64,000 bases of DNA from Flavobacterium sp. 1. GTDB lineage: Bacteria > Bacteroidota > Bacteroidia > Flavobacteriales > Flavobacteriaceae. The notes below the pieces were generated by a model. It made no database searches, had not been told where the DNA came from, and was given only the letters and a program-made list of their open reading frames with translations. Shown in pieces: positions 16,583-29,282 of the stretch. Position 1 is the first letter of the stretch; each line of letters opens with the position of its first letter. The position numbers and the translations under genes were made by a program. Location: positions 1,984,001 through 2,048,000 of the forward strand of contig NZ_PGER01000001.1 of assembly GCF_002797935.1 (NCBI RefSeq), given 5' to 3'.

Positions 16583-18826
16583 TTAATTTTGAATCAATTT
16601 CAGTGTTTTTCCATTCACAAAATCTTCATGAGAGATAAAAAAACTATTAACCGTTTTTCCGTCTAATTCAATTTTATTGATTTTGCTATCATTATTTTTT
16701 TCTCGTTCAATTACAATACTTTTATTTTTATAGTATTTTGAATCTAATTGAATCGTTATTTTATCGAACATTGGGGTAGTAATCGTGTAAATCGGATCTC
16801 CGGGAGATATCGGGTAAATTCCCATCATCGAATATACTAACCAGGCAGACATAGTTCCGGTATCGTCATTTCCCGGCAATCCTTTTGGTTTGTTCTGAAA
16901 ATAGGTGGAAACCAGTTTTTTTACCATTTCCTGGCTTCTCCATTCATCTCCTTTGATGTAATTAAACAAATACGGATAAGCAATATCAGGTTCGTTTGCC
17001 ATATCGAATTGTTTGATATCAAATACTTTTTGCAGCTGATTGGCAAAAGCTTTTTCACCGCCCATTAATTTTATAAGTCCTTTGATATCATGCGGTACCA
17101 TAAAAGCATATTGCCATGCATTACCTTCGATAAAGCCAATATTTTCTTCAAAATTTGCTCCGGATACAGGATCAAACGGTTCATACCATTTTCCGTCTGC
17201 TGTTCTTGGGCGAAGTAATTTTAAATTTTTATCATATAATTTTCGGTAGGATAATGAACGGTTTTTAAAACGTTCCTGATCTTCTTTTTTCCCTAATGCT
17301 TTCGCTAAAAGAGAAATCGAATAATCAGATGCATTATATTCCTGTGTTGTAGAAACGGGTCCGCGATCATTGGTTGTTAAAAAGCCTTTTTCGATATAAT
17401 CCTTAAGTCCCGGACGTAGTGGATTATTTTCGATTTGGTCAGCTCCTTTCAACATCGCTTTATATGCTTTTTGAACATCAAAATCACGAATTCCTTTTAA
17501 GTAAGTATCAGCAATAACAATACTTGCAGGATCGCCAACCATCGTGAATGTTTCTGTAGAATTTAATTCCCATTTTGGTAACCAGCCATTTTCATCATAC
17601 ATCTCCAACATGCTTTTAACCATATTTGATTGTTGCTGCGGATATACCAATGACATTAGCGGATGTAAATTTCTATAGGTATCCCAAAGCGAAAAAACAG
17701 TGTAACGCGTTCCGTCTGTTTTACCAATTTTACCTCTTTTTATTTCAGGATATTCTCCGTTGATATCATTTAGCGTATTTGGATGAATTAAAGTATGATA
17801 CAAGGCCGTATAAAAAATAGTTTTCTCTTCTTTTGATCCACCTTCTACCAAAATCTTCGAAAGTGCTGTGTTCCATTCATTATATGTTTCTTTATAAACA
17901 TCATCGAATGATTTGTTTCCGGTTTCTTTTTCTAAGTTCTCACGTGCATTTGCGATGCTTACGTAAGAAACTCCAATTTTAACTTCAACGGTTTCTGCTT
18001 TATCAAACTGATAGGAAAAATAAGTTCCAATGCTGTCGCCAACAACCGTTTTGATTGTATTTTCCATCATTCTGGTTTTCCCGTTATACGTCATCCATTG
18101 TGCTTCTGTGCCTTCATATTTTGATGGTTTTTTCCAAACTCCAAACTTGTTGGCAGGTTTTGAAAACTTTGCGACAAAATATACCGGATAAGCATCTTCG
18201 GGACTATTATAACAAAACGAACCAACGCTCCTCATCCCTTCAATTTCTGTTGACGATACTACTTTTACCATAGCGCCTTCTTCATTTGTCAAGCCTAAAC
18301 CTAGATTTAATAAAACATTTGATTCTCCTTTTGGAAAAGTAAATTTGCTTACACCTACTCTTTTCGATGCTGTAAATTCTCCTTTGATATTATATTTATC
18401 AATGTTTACGCTGTAATAAGCTGTTTTTGCAATTTCGTTTGAATAAACAGAACCATATTTTAAATGATTAGTTTCTACAGCACCGGTAGTTGGCATCAAT
18501 AAAATAACACCCAATTCAGGGCAGCCCACGCCACTTAAATTTACCTGACTGAAACCTGTTAAAAATGTATTTTCGTTTACATACGGATTTGATAACCAGC
18601 GGCTGTCTTTTTCTAAGGGCAAATTTTGAGGTCCGGCAACGTTAAACGGACTGATGCTCGCCATTCCTCTTGGCGCAATAGGTCCAGGGAATGCAGCTCC
18701 GTAATTTGAAGTTCCAATAAACGGATTCACATAATCTGCAGGCTGTTGTGCAAAAATAGTTACGCTAAAAAACAGCATGCAAAATAAGTATGCTGTTTGT
18801 ATGATTATCCTTTTATCTAAAAACAT
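16583..18826 (-). CDS. GH92 alpha-mannosidase, divergent copy
   Basis: A secreted GH92 enzyme of about 747 residues. I prefer the ATG at 18826 because it gives the signal peptide ending TIFAQ and leaves a 10-base gap to the GH29 stop; the longer frame from 18856 overlaps it. GH92 enzymes are calcium-dependent exo-alpha-mannosidases. Family landmarks are VNPFIGTSNYG at the mature N-terminus, SLWDTYRNLHPL, GDPASIVIADTYLKG and GNDDTGTMSAWLVYSMMGIYP. It differs from the other two copies here: NLSGVG replaces HLSGTG, and GNDDTGTM replaces GNEDCGQM near the catalytic base. That suggests a different linkage specificity from the other two enzymes. Confidence 0.92.
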   Translation of the reverse strand: MFLDKRIIIQTAYLFCMLFFSVTIFAQQPADYVNPFIGTSNYGAAFPGPIAPRGMASISPFNVAGPQNLPLEKDSRWLSNPYVNENTFLTGFSQVNLSGVGCPELGVILLMPTTGAVETNHLKYGSVYSNEIAKTAYYSVNIDKYNIKGEFTASKRVGVSKFTFPKGESNVLLNLGLGLTNEEGAMVKVVSSTEIEGMRSVGSFCYNSPEDAYPVYFVAKFSKPANKFGVWKKPSKYEGTEAQWMTYNGKTRMMENTIKTVVGDSIGTYFSYQFDKAETVEVKIGVSYVSIANARENLEKETGNKSFDDVYKETYNEWNTALSKILVEGGSKEEKTIFYTALYHTLIHPNTLNDINGEYPEIKRGKIGKTDGTRYTVFSLWDTYRNLHPLMSLVYPQQQSNMVKSMLEMYDENGWLPKWELNSTETFTMVGDPASIVIADTYLKGIRDFDVQKAYKAMLKGADQIENNPLRPGLKDYIEKGFLTTNDRGPVSTTQEYNASDYSISLLAKALGKKEDQERFKNRSLSYRKLYDKNLKLLRPRTADGKWYEPFDPVSGANFEENIGFIEGNAWQYAFMVPHDIKGLIKLMGGEKAFANQLQKVFDIKQFDMANEPDIAYPYLFNYIKGDEWRSQEMVKKLVSTYFQNKPKGLPGNDDTGTMSAWLVYSMMGIYPISPGDPIYTITTPMFDKITIQLDSKYYKNKSIVIEREKNNDSKINKIELDGKTVNSFFISHEDFVNGKTLKLIQN

Positions 18827-18836
18827 ATTATTTTGT

Positions 18837-20321
18837 CTATCTGTTAACAGCTTCAATTTTTAATGTCCAGGCTTCTTTTGCCGGTAAATTATTTCTTAAG
18901 CTTTCCGGAATTACAACTTTAAAACCTTCAGCTTCTTTTGTCCATTTTAATGATGTTTTTGAACCTAACATAGTGATTTTTGTTCCTTTTTTCGGATTGA
19001 TTGATTTTACTGTAACTTCAGCAGGAATCTTATTTTCTCCTTGTTTAGCCAAATAAAACAGGAAAACATTTCCTTCTTTATTTTGAGTCATACAAATGTT
19101 GTTCTCTTTGTAAGGAGCAATTGGTTTTGTATTATAAATCGCTGTGCTGTTTACTTTCATCCAGTCTCCGTAGGCTGTCAATAAATCATAAGCGCCTTGC
19201 TGCCATTCACCTTCCGGGCTTGGAGCTACATTTAATAATAAATTTCCGCCTTTGGCTACAACATCAATAAGCATGTGAATACCTTCTCTGCCTGTTAGAT
19301 ATTTAGCATCCGGAGTATACGACCAGCCTCCGCCGGAAGTAATGCAGGATTCCCAAGGATAAGGTAATGTTTTTTCAGGAACTCTGTTTTCTGGAGTTAA
19401 GTAGTTTTGGTTTTTACCATGAACGGCTCGGTCAACTACAATTAAACCAGGCTGTTTCTGGCGTGCTTCTACAACCAATTCATCCATTTTAGGATCCTGA
19501 TCTACCACTCTGTGCTTAATGAAACCATTTTTAGATTCGTTTTCTGCAAACTTTTCATCATAGTTTTCTTTGATGTTTTGCAGATCTCTTTTTTTCACCC
19601 ATCCGCCATCTAGCCACAAAATATCAACTTTACCGTAATCTGTCAATAATTCTAGAATTTGGTTGTGCGTAAAATCAACATATTTTTTCCATTTCTCAGG
19701 ATATAATGTCGGATCATAATTTACGTTTCTATCAAAAGGAGGAAAATAAGGATCCCAGTAATTTTCGTTGTGCCAGTCTGGTTTAGAGAAATAAGCACCA
19801 ACGATTAAATTTTCATTTCTAAAAGCATTAAAAACTTCTTTAGCAATATTCGATTTAGGATTACTGCTGAAAGGACAATCTTTGTCAGTTACTTTATAAT
19901 CTGAATATTTGGTGTCAAACATATTAAAGCCGTCATGATGCTTCGTGGTAAAAACCATGTATTTCATTCCGGCATATTTCGCTGCTTTTGCCCATTTCGC
20001 AGGATCAAATTTTACAGGATTAAATGTTTTTTTTAAGCCTTCATAATCTTTTACATAATCATTATAATTAGCTGGATTACTTCCTTTTTTACGCTCACAC
20101 CATCCATAATCTTCCGGGCATATTGACCATGATTCTACAATTCCCCATTGACTGTAAGTTCCCCAATGCATTAACAAACCAAACTTTTTTCCCTGCCACT
20201 CCTCTAAATTTTTCAACACTAACGGATCCGTTTCCAGAACATAGCGTTCATCTTCATAAATGGCCTGCGAAAACATTTGAACTGAAAATAAAATGGCTAT
20301 TATGAATATTCCTCTTTTCAT
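18837..20321 (-). CDS. GH29 alpha-L-fucosidase
   Basis: A 494-residue enzyme with a signal peptide ending MFSQA. It releases alpha-linked L-fucose. The family signature runs through KFGLLMHWGTYSQWG (residues 46-60), TTKHHDGFNMFDTKYSDYKV (125-144) and DILWLDGGW (233-241), in which Asp238 is the predicted nucleophile. It ends with a small beta-sandwich and has no extra binding modules, unlike the second GH29 protein of the locus. It is in the middle of the long operon, 31 bases after GH20 and before GH92. In N-glycans the target would be core or antennary fucose; which one cannot be read from sequence. Confidence 0.93.
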   Translation of the reverse strand: MKRGIFIIAILFSVQMFSQAIYEDERYVLETDPLVLKNLEEWQGKKFGLLMHWGTYSQWGIVESWSICPEDYGWCERKKGSNPANYNDYVKDYEGLKKTFNPVKFDPAKWAKAAKYAGMKYMVFTTKHHDGFNMFDTKYSDYKVTDKDCPFSSNPKSNIAKEVFNAFRNENLIVGAYFSKPDWHNENYWDPYFPPFDRNVNYDPTLYPEKWKKYVDFTHNQILELLTDYGKVDILWLDGGWVKKRDLQNIKENYDEKFAENESKNGFIKHRVVDQDPKMDELVVEARQKQPGLIVVDRAVHGKNQNYLTPENRVPEKTLPYPWESCITSGGGWSYTPDAKYLTGREGIHMLIDVVAKGGNLLLNVAPSPEGEWQQGAYDLLTAYGDWMKVNSTAIYNTKPIAPYKENNICMTQNKEGNVFLFYLAKQGENKIPAEVTVKSINPKKGTKITMLGSKTSLKWTKEAEGFKVVIPESLRNNLPAKEAWTLKIEAVNR

Positions 20322-20352
20322 TTTTAATCTATTTATTAAGTTTATTATTTTT

Positions 20353-22671
20353 TTAATTCACTAAAATTTCATCTACAAACAGCCACGAACTTTCTCCTTT
20401 CGGGCTCTTCTTTAAATTGCCTGCGATTACTTTTACATAACGTACATTCTGTTTCTCAAAATTGATTTTAAAATCTTTCAATTCTGGAATCGGATTTACT
20501 GCGTAAGGACGTTCTACTTTTCCAACTTGTTTGTATTTGATGCCATCAGTAGATACCAGCACATTTACTTCTATCGGAAAATTAACACCCGCTCCCTGAC
20601 TTTCTAAAGTCCCCACAATTACTTGCTCAATATTTTCTTGTTTTTCAAGATCAATAACCAGTCCCATATCATTTACAAGCCAAGCCTGCCATTGTCCGTC
20701 ATGGAAATTTTTACTTCCTCTAATCGTATTTACCATCGTATTAGCATCTCCTTTATAATTCTGATTAAAAGGAGTCAAATATTCGACTTTATACCCAACT
20801 GCTTTATGAAAAATAATAGTATCTGTAAATGTTTTTCCTACTGGTTTATCGTCCTGAAATAAAGAAGCTTTTAAAACTGTTGTTTCTTTAAACTCAATTG
20901 GATTTATATATTTTACAGCATTATGATCAATATTTTTATTTCCCAAAACATATCGAATGTCCGGATTCGGAAATTCATTTTTCAACTCCACATTGATTTG
21001 CTTTTTTGCTAAATCTGCCGTTGAAGAAGCTGCTACCAAATAAGCGCTTTTTGCGTAATTGATTCCTAAATAATCATAACGGATTAATAAGGGCTTCAAT
21101 CTCGTTGTAAAATCATTCCAGTTACGGTTTTCTTTCGAACTCCATAAAACTTCGGACATAGCTGCCAATCTTGGGAAAATCATATATTCCGAATCTTTTG
21201 GACCTGCCAGATGTTCTGCCCATAAATTGGCTTGCCCGCCTAAAACATACGCAGCTTCCTGAGGCGTCATTTCAGGAACAACAGGATCAAATTCGTAAAC
21301 TTTATTTAAAGGATTATAAGCGTCAAAAGCCAGCGGTTCTTCGTTTTGCGGACCTTGATAAAAGTTAAAATAACAGGGAGATTCCGGAGTCATAATAACA
21401 TCATGGCCTTGATCTGCTGCTTCAATGCCGCCTTTTGTACCTCTCCAGCTCATTACTACAGCTTCTGGAGCCAAACCACCTTCTATAATTTCATCCCAGC
21501 CAATTATTTTTTTGCCTTTAGAATTGATATATTTCTCCATTCTTTTGACAAAATAGCTCTGCAGTTCATTGACATCTTTCAGGTGCTCGTCTTTAATTCT
21601 TTTTTGACAATTCGGACATTTTTCCCAATTCGTTTTGGTTGCTTCATCTCCGCCAATATGAATGTATTTTGAAGGAAAAATTGTTATCACCTCGTCTATT
21701 ACATTCTCCAAAAACTCAAAAGTTGATTCTTTTCCCGCACAATAAATATCTGTAATCGGCCATAATCCGCCGGACGGAACTCCAATGTGCTGATCAAAAC
21801 AAGCCAATTCCGGATAAGAAGCAATTGCAGAACTAACGTGCGCAGGCATTTCGATTTCGGGAATGATTTCGATATTTTTTGCTGCAGCGTATTTTACGAT
21901 TTCTTTTAATTCTTCCTGCGTTAAAAAACCTCCATAAGTTCCTTTTTCATCAGGATTTGTGGTCAATCTCGCATTCCATGATACATTTTCCTGATCGACT
22001 CTCCAGGCACCAATTTCTGTTAATTTTGGATATTTTTTAATTTCGATTCTCCAGCCTTGATCGTCCACTAAATGCAAATGCAAAACGTTCATTTTATGCA
22101 TAGCCAAGCGATCGATTGTAGCCAGAATATAATTTTTATCAAAGAAATGACGCGATAAATCCAGCATTAATCCTCTCCATTGAAAACGAGGTTCATCAAT
22201 AATCGTTACATTCGGAATCTGCCATTTTTCAGATGTAATGGCATATTTGCTTTCTATAGCTGCCGGAAGCAATTGCCTGATGGTTTCCAATCCGTAAATA
22301 AAACCTGCATTTCCGTTAGCTGAAATCGTAATTGTATTATTAAGTACTTCAACTTTATAAGCCTCTTTATGCAGATTAGGATTTACTTTAAACTGAATAA
22401 AATTGCTTTGCGGTGCTTTTTTGCCCAAAACCGGACGCCAGCCAGCAGCCATTTCAAACTTACTGATTAGGGCCTTTGAAATCTCTTTTTGAAAATCTGT
22501 ATTGGCAACAAAAACGGTATTTTTAGAAAACTCAAAAGTTCCCGGTTGAATCAATAATAGATTTGGTTTCGGGATAATCTGAATATCCTTTTCTGTATAC
22601 ACTTTTTGACTATAACCCGAACTTAAAACAGCTAAGAAGATTAAGACAGATATGGGTTTTAATATTCTCAT
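20353..22671 (-). CDS. GH20 beta-N-acetylhexosaminidase with C-terminal discoidin-like domain
   Basis: I start this gene at 22671, giving MRILKPISVLIFLAVLSSGYSQ as signal peptide and a 5-base gap to the preceding stop; the longer frame to 22752 overlaps the GH2 gene. The mature protein has the GH20b domain (about 30-155), the GH20 barrel (WRGLMLDLSRHFFDKNYIL; HLHLVDDQGWRIEI) with the catalytic pair in HIGGDE (Asp342-Glu343), and a C-terminal F5/8-type domain (MVNTIRGSKNFHDGQW; VLVSTDGIKYKQVG; VRYVKVIAG). It removes terminal beta-GlcNAc from N-glycan antennae after galactose is cut off by the adjacent GH2 enzyme. Confidence 0.93.
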   Translation of the reverse strand: MRILKPISVLIFLAVLSSGYSQKVYTEKDIQIIPKPNLLLIQPGTFEFSKNTVFVANTDFQKEISKALISKFEMAAGWRPVLGKKAPQSNFIQFKVNPNLHKEAYKVEVLNNTITISANGNAGFIYGLETIRQLLPAAIESKYAITSEKWQIPNVTIIDEPRFQWRGLMLDLSRHFFDKNYILATIDRLAMHKMNVLHLHLVDDQGWRIEIKKYPKLTEIGAWRVDQENVSWNARLTTNPDEKGTYGGFLTQEELKEIVKYAAAKNIEIIPEIEMPAHVSSAIASYPELACFDQHIGVPSGGLWPITDIYCAGKESTFEFLENVIDEVITIFPSKYIHIGGDEATKTNWEKCPNCQKRIKDEHLKDVNELQSYFVKRMEKYINSKGKKIIGWDEIIEGGLAPEAVVMSWRGTKGGIEAADQGHDVIMTPESPCYFNFYQGPQNEEPLAFDAYNPLNKVYEFDPVVPEMTPQEAAYVLGGQANLWAEHLAGPKDSEYMIFPRLAAMSEVLWSSKENRNWNDFTTRLKPLLIRYDYLGINYAKSAYLVAASSTADLAKKQINVELKNEFPNPDIRYVLGNKNIDHNAVKYINPIEFKETTVLKASLFQDDKPVGKTFTDTIIFHKAVGYKVEYLTPFNQNYKGDANTMVNTIRGSKNFHDGQWQAWLVNDMGLVIDLEKQENIEQVIVGTLESQGAGVNFPIEVNVLVSTDGIKYKQVGKVERPYAVNPIPELKDFKINFEKQNVRYVKVIAGNLKKSPKGESSWLFVDEILVN

Positions 22672-22676
22672 AATTG

Positions 22677-25832
<3,156 letters not shown>

Positions 25833-25850
25833 CTATGTGTAAAATTTGTA

Positions 25851-25986
25851 TTAACACATACAAGCATAGGTTTTAATGTTTTAGAAAAGGCGTTTCACTT
25901 TTGCAAAATTCACGTAACTATGTGAAAATGATATATCATTTATTTTGATCTTATGACAGCATAAAGTCTTTGCTTCTATGTGTTTA
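25851..25986. repeat. MITE-like repeat (family A), diverged copy
   Basis: Begins TTAACACATACAAGCATAG and ends CTTCTATGTGTTTAA, so the ends form imperfect inverted repeats. The internal AAAAGGCGTTTCACTT is identical to the better preserved copy at 33671-33809. It fills the gap between the asparaginase and GH2 genes inside the long operon. Confidence 0.65.
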
Positions 25987-26006
25987 AATATTACACGCTG
26001 TATATT

Positions 26007-27035
26007 TTATTTTTCCCAGGCCATTTTAAATTTTGCATCTTCCATTCGGTGTCCTTTTTCATCATCAGAAACAGCAAAGTTGAAACCTGATCTTAAACTG
26101 TAACCTGAATGTTCGCCATTTTTATTCAAGGCAATAAAACCGACTTGCAGATATTCCATGTCTTTATGGTTTTTATGCTTGTTGTAAATACGTTCTGTAA
26201 TTTCTTTACAGGCATCATAGGGCGATTTTCCCTGACGCATTAATTCAACAACCATTGCACTTCCTGCAGTTCTTATAACCGCTTCGCCTAAACCGGTTGC
26301 AGCAGCTGCTCCTACTTCATTATCCAGAAAAAGCCCCGCGCCGATTATTGGGGAGTCACCGACGCGGCCGTGCATTTTCCAGGCGGCGCCGCTTGTTGTA
26401 CAGCCGCCGGCAAGGTTTCCGTCCTGATCCAGCATCAGCATACTAATTGTATCGTGGTTTTCTATATTTATTACAGGTTTGTATTTTGAATCTTCCAGCC
26501 ATTTTTTCCAGTCCTTTTCAGATTCCGGAGTTAATAGGTTTTCTACCTTAAAACCTTCAGACAATGCAAATTGAAGCGCTCCCTGTCCCGCCAACATAAC
26601 GTGAGGCGTATTTTGTAATACTCTTTTTGCTACCGAAATAGGGTGCATAATGCCTTCCAGAAAACAAACCGAACCACAATTGCTGTTATGATCCATAATG
26701 CAGGCGTCTAAAGTGACCTTCCCGTCGCGATCCGGATATCCGCCATACCCAACACTTCGGATATTGGGATCAGCTTCCGGAATTTTCATGCCGGCTTCGA
26801 TAGCATCTAAGGCTGGTTTTCCGGCTTTTAATTGTTTCCAGCTTTCTTCATTTGCAGGTAAACCATGATTCCATGTCGAAATGATAATTGGTTTTTTTTG
26901 CTTTTTTCCGAAATCTTCGATTTCTGAAATTTCTTCATTTTTCGTATTATTAGCAAATCCGCTATAGCCTAAAACAGAACTTACGGCAAGTGTGCCTAAG
27001 GTTGTTTTTTTTATAAAATCTCTTCTATTTGACAT
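26007..27035 (-). CDS. N4-(beta-N-acetylglucosaminyl)-L-asparaginase (glycosylasparaginase)
   Basis: A 342-residue Ntn hydrolase precursor that splits GlcNAc-Asn into aspartate and 1-amino-GlcNAc. The N-terminus SNRRDFIKKTTLG is a twin-arginine signal followed by a hydrophobic stretch, so a folded periplasmic protein is expected. GYGGYPDRDGKVTLDACIMD (97-116) is family-typical. Autocleavage should occur before Thr196 in HDTISMLMLD, producing alpha and beta chains; GGCTTSG follows. Flavobacterial glycosylasparaginase is the structural model for the family. It handles the stub left when endo-type enzymes rather than PNGase F act. It begins 12 bases after the GH92 stop. Confidence 0.93.
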   Translation of the reverse strand: MSNRRDFIKKTTLGTLAVSSVLGYSGFANNTKNEEISEIEDFGKKQKKPIIISTWNHGLPANEESWKQLKAGKPALDAIEAGMKIPEADPNIRSVGYGGYPDRDGKVTLDACIMDHNSNCGSVCFLEGIMHPISVAKRVLQNTPHVMLAGQGALQFALSEGFKVENLLTPESEKDWKKWLEDSKYKPVINIENHDTISMLMLDQDGNLAGGCTTSGAAWKMHGRVGDSPIIGAGLFLDNEVGAAAATGLGEAVIRTAGSAMVVELMRQGKSPYDACKEITERIYNKHKNHKDMEYLQVGFIALNKNGEHSGYSLRSGFNFAVSDDEKGHRMEDAKFKMAWEK

Positions 27036-27047
27036 ATGCTTGTTTTT

Positions 27048-29282
27048 TTAATTAAACATTTCCGAAGATAATGCCATGTAATTTTTATTTTTTTTAGGGG
27101 ATTTACCCATTGTAAAAATTAAGGTTCCTCCTTGTGCAATCTCTTTATGCGTGATATAATTTCTGTCTATTTTTTTTCCATTCAATTTAATAGATTGGAT
27201 ATATATATTCTTATTACTGTTGTTTTTTGCTTCAATAACAAATATTTTATTGTTTTCTAAGTTAATTGTGGCTTCGTCAAATAGTGGTGACCCAAAACTA
27301 TAAATTCCCTGGGCAGGATTTACAGGATAAAAACCTAATGAACTAAATATATACCATGACGACATTTGTCCGCAATCTTCATTTCCGCAATGCCCGCCGG
27401 GAGTATTTTTATACTGACTTTCTAAAATTTCCCTGACTAACTTCTCTGTTTTCCAGGGTTCATTAATATAGTTGTACAAGTAAGCCACATGATGGCCTGG
27501 CTCATTACCATGCGCATATTGTCCAATCATGCCTGTGCTAAATATAGGCAATTTGTCTTCAGGCAATGGTTTTAAAGTAAACATTGAATCTAATTTTTTT
27601 TCAAAAACTAAATTTCCGCCAACTGATTTTATTAAACCTTCAATATTTTGCGGTACTGACCAAAAATATTGCCATGCATTGCTTTCGCAAAAATAAGGGG
27701 TATATTCTTTTGGAATATATTCTTTTATAAATTCTCCATTTTTCAATTTTGGACGCATAAATGTACTTTTTGAATCGTACAGGTTTCTCCAATTCTCAGA
27801 ACGTTTTAAGAAGTATTCATAATCATTTACTTTATGTAATGCTTTTGCGAACTGCGCCAAACACCAATCGTCATAGGCATACTCCAGCGTTTTTGAAACT
27901 GACCAGTTTTCATTATTTTCATCAACAGGAACATAGCCTAATGTTTTATAACTGTCTAATTGTCTTGAATCAGCCATAGAACTTTCTACACAGGCTTTAT
28001 AGGCCAATGCTGTATCAAAATGTTCAATTCCTTTAAAATAAGCATCGACAATAACAGGTATTGCGTGGTTGCCTATCATCATATTAGTTTCATTTCCCTG
28101 CATGGACCAAACGGGTAATAAGCCTGTTTCTTTATAATGTGCCAATAAAGAATTAATCATATTGGAAACACGTTTTGGATGCAAAATAGTATACAATGGA
28201 TGTGCCGCCCTATAGGTATCCCATAACGAAAATGTATCGTATCTGTCAAACCCTTTTGCATTTTCAATTGTACCATTGGCTCCTTTATAATCTCCGTTAC
28301 AGTCACTTAATAATGTAGGAGCCAACATCGACTGATACATCATGGTGTAAAAGATTTTCTTTTTAGTATCGTCTGGTGTTGCGATCTGAATTTTTTGTAA
28401 TTCTTGTTCCCAAAGTGCAGAGGCTTTAGCTTTATAATTTTCAAAATTAAAATCGGGAGCTTCTTCATCCAAGGATTTATAAGCCCCTTTAACAGAAGCG
28501 GTGGAAAGTCCTGTTTTTAAGATTATTTCATCTTTATCAACGGTATTATAATTTAAAACGATTTTAGTCTTAACTGCTTTTGCCGGATTAGTTGTAAGGG
28601 AATCGTTTTTAAAAATCTGATATGATTTAAAAGGCTTTGAAAGTTTTATAACGAAATATACCCGTTGGTCTTTGGCCCAGCCTGTTGATTTTCTATACCC
28701 TTCAATAGTGGTCTGATCCACGACATTAATATAAGTTTCTACAGGAGCATCCCAATTTAAGAAATAGCCTAAATCGATATGAATTTGTGATGCCTCATCT
28801 TTAGGAAAAGTATATTTATGAATACCTGTCCGTGCAGTTGCTGTGAGTTCTGCCTTAATTCCGAAATCTAATAAATTTACAGTATAATAACCCGGAACTG
28901 CTGTTTCCTGATTATGCGAAAATCTCGAAAACGGTATAAAATTGTTGTCCTTAATCCGTTTTGTAAATCTACTGTTGGTCGGCATCACTAAAATATCATA
29001 TAAATCGCCAGCGCCAGTACCTGATAAATGCATGTGAGAAAATCCGGAAATAATAGAGTCTTTATAATAATATCCCGAAATTCTATCCCAGCCGGGTATT
29101 CCAATATCCGGACTTAGCTGTACCATCCCAAAAGGTATCGTTGCTCCGGGATACGTATTCCCAGGACCCGCTGTACCAATGAATGGATTTACATAATCAG
29201 TCAATTGAATATCACTTTTTTGCAAACCACAATTAGATAATAACAATACAAATAGTACATATATCAAATACTGTTTCTTCAT
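27048..29282 (-). CDS. GH92 alpha-mannosidase (lipoprotein)
   Basis: A 744-residue lipoprotein (lipobox LLSNC, Cys18). It has the complete GH92 set: YVNPFIGTAGPGNTYPGA, HMHLSGTGAGDLYD, SLWDTYRAAHPL, MIGNHAIPVIVDAYFKG and GNEDCGQMSSWYIFSSLGFYP. It resembles the third GH92 protein (35733) far more than the one at 16583; both share HLSGTG and GNEDCGQM, as in enzymes acting on alpha-1,2 or related exposed mannosides. The start codon overlaps the stop of the preceding gene as TAATG, implying translational coupling. It is probably anchored at the outer membrane, facing the periplasm or surface. Confidence 0.93.
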   Translation of the reverse strand: MKKQYLIYVLFVLLLSNCGLQKSDIQLTDYVNPFIGTAGPGNTYPGATIPFGMVQLSPDIGIPGWDRISGYYYKDSIISGFSHMHLSGTGAGDLYDILVMPTNSRFTKRIKDNNFIPFSRFSHNQETAVPGYYTVNLLDFGIKAELTATARTGIHKYTFPKDEASQIHIDLGYFLNWDAPVETYINVVDQTTIEGYRKSTGWAKDQRVYFVIKLSKPFKSYQIFKNDSLTTNPAKAVKTKIVLNYNTVDKDEIILKTGLSTASVKGAYKSLDEEAPDFNFENYKAKASALWEQELQKIQIATPDDTKKKIFYTMMYQSMLAPTLLSDCNGDYKGANGTIENAKGFDRYDTFSLWDTYRAAHPLYTILHPKRVSNMINSLLAHYKETGLLPVWSMQGNETNMMIGNHAIPVIVDAYFKGIEHFDTALAYKACVESSMADSRQLDSYKTLGYVPVDENNENWSVSKTLEYAYDDWCLAQFAKALHKVNDYEYFLKRSENWRNLYDSKSTFMRPKLKNGEFIKEYIPKEYTPYFCESNAWQYFWSVPQNIEGLIKSVGGNLVFEKKLDSMFTLKPLPEDKLPIFSTGMIGQYAHGNEPGHHVAYLYNYINEPWKTEKLVREILESQYKNTPGGHCGNEDCGQMSSWYIFSSLGFYPVNPAQGIYSFGSPLFDEATINLENNKIFVIEAKNNSNKNIYIQSIKLNGKKIDRNYITHKEIAQGGTLIFTMGKSPKKNKNYMALSSEMFN

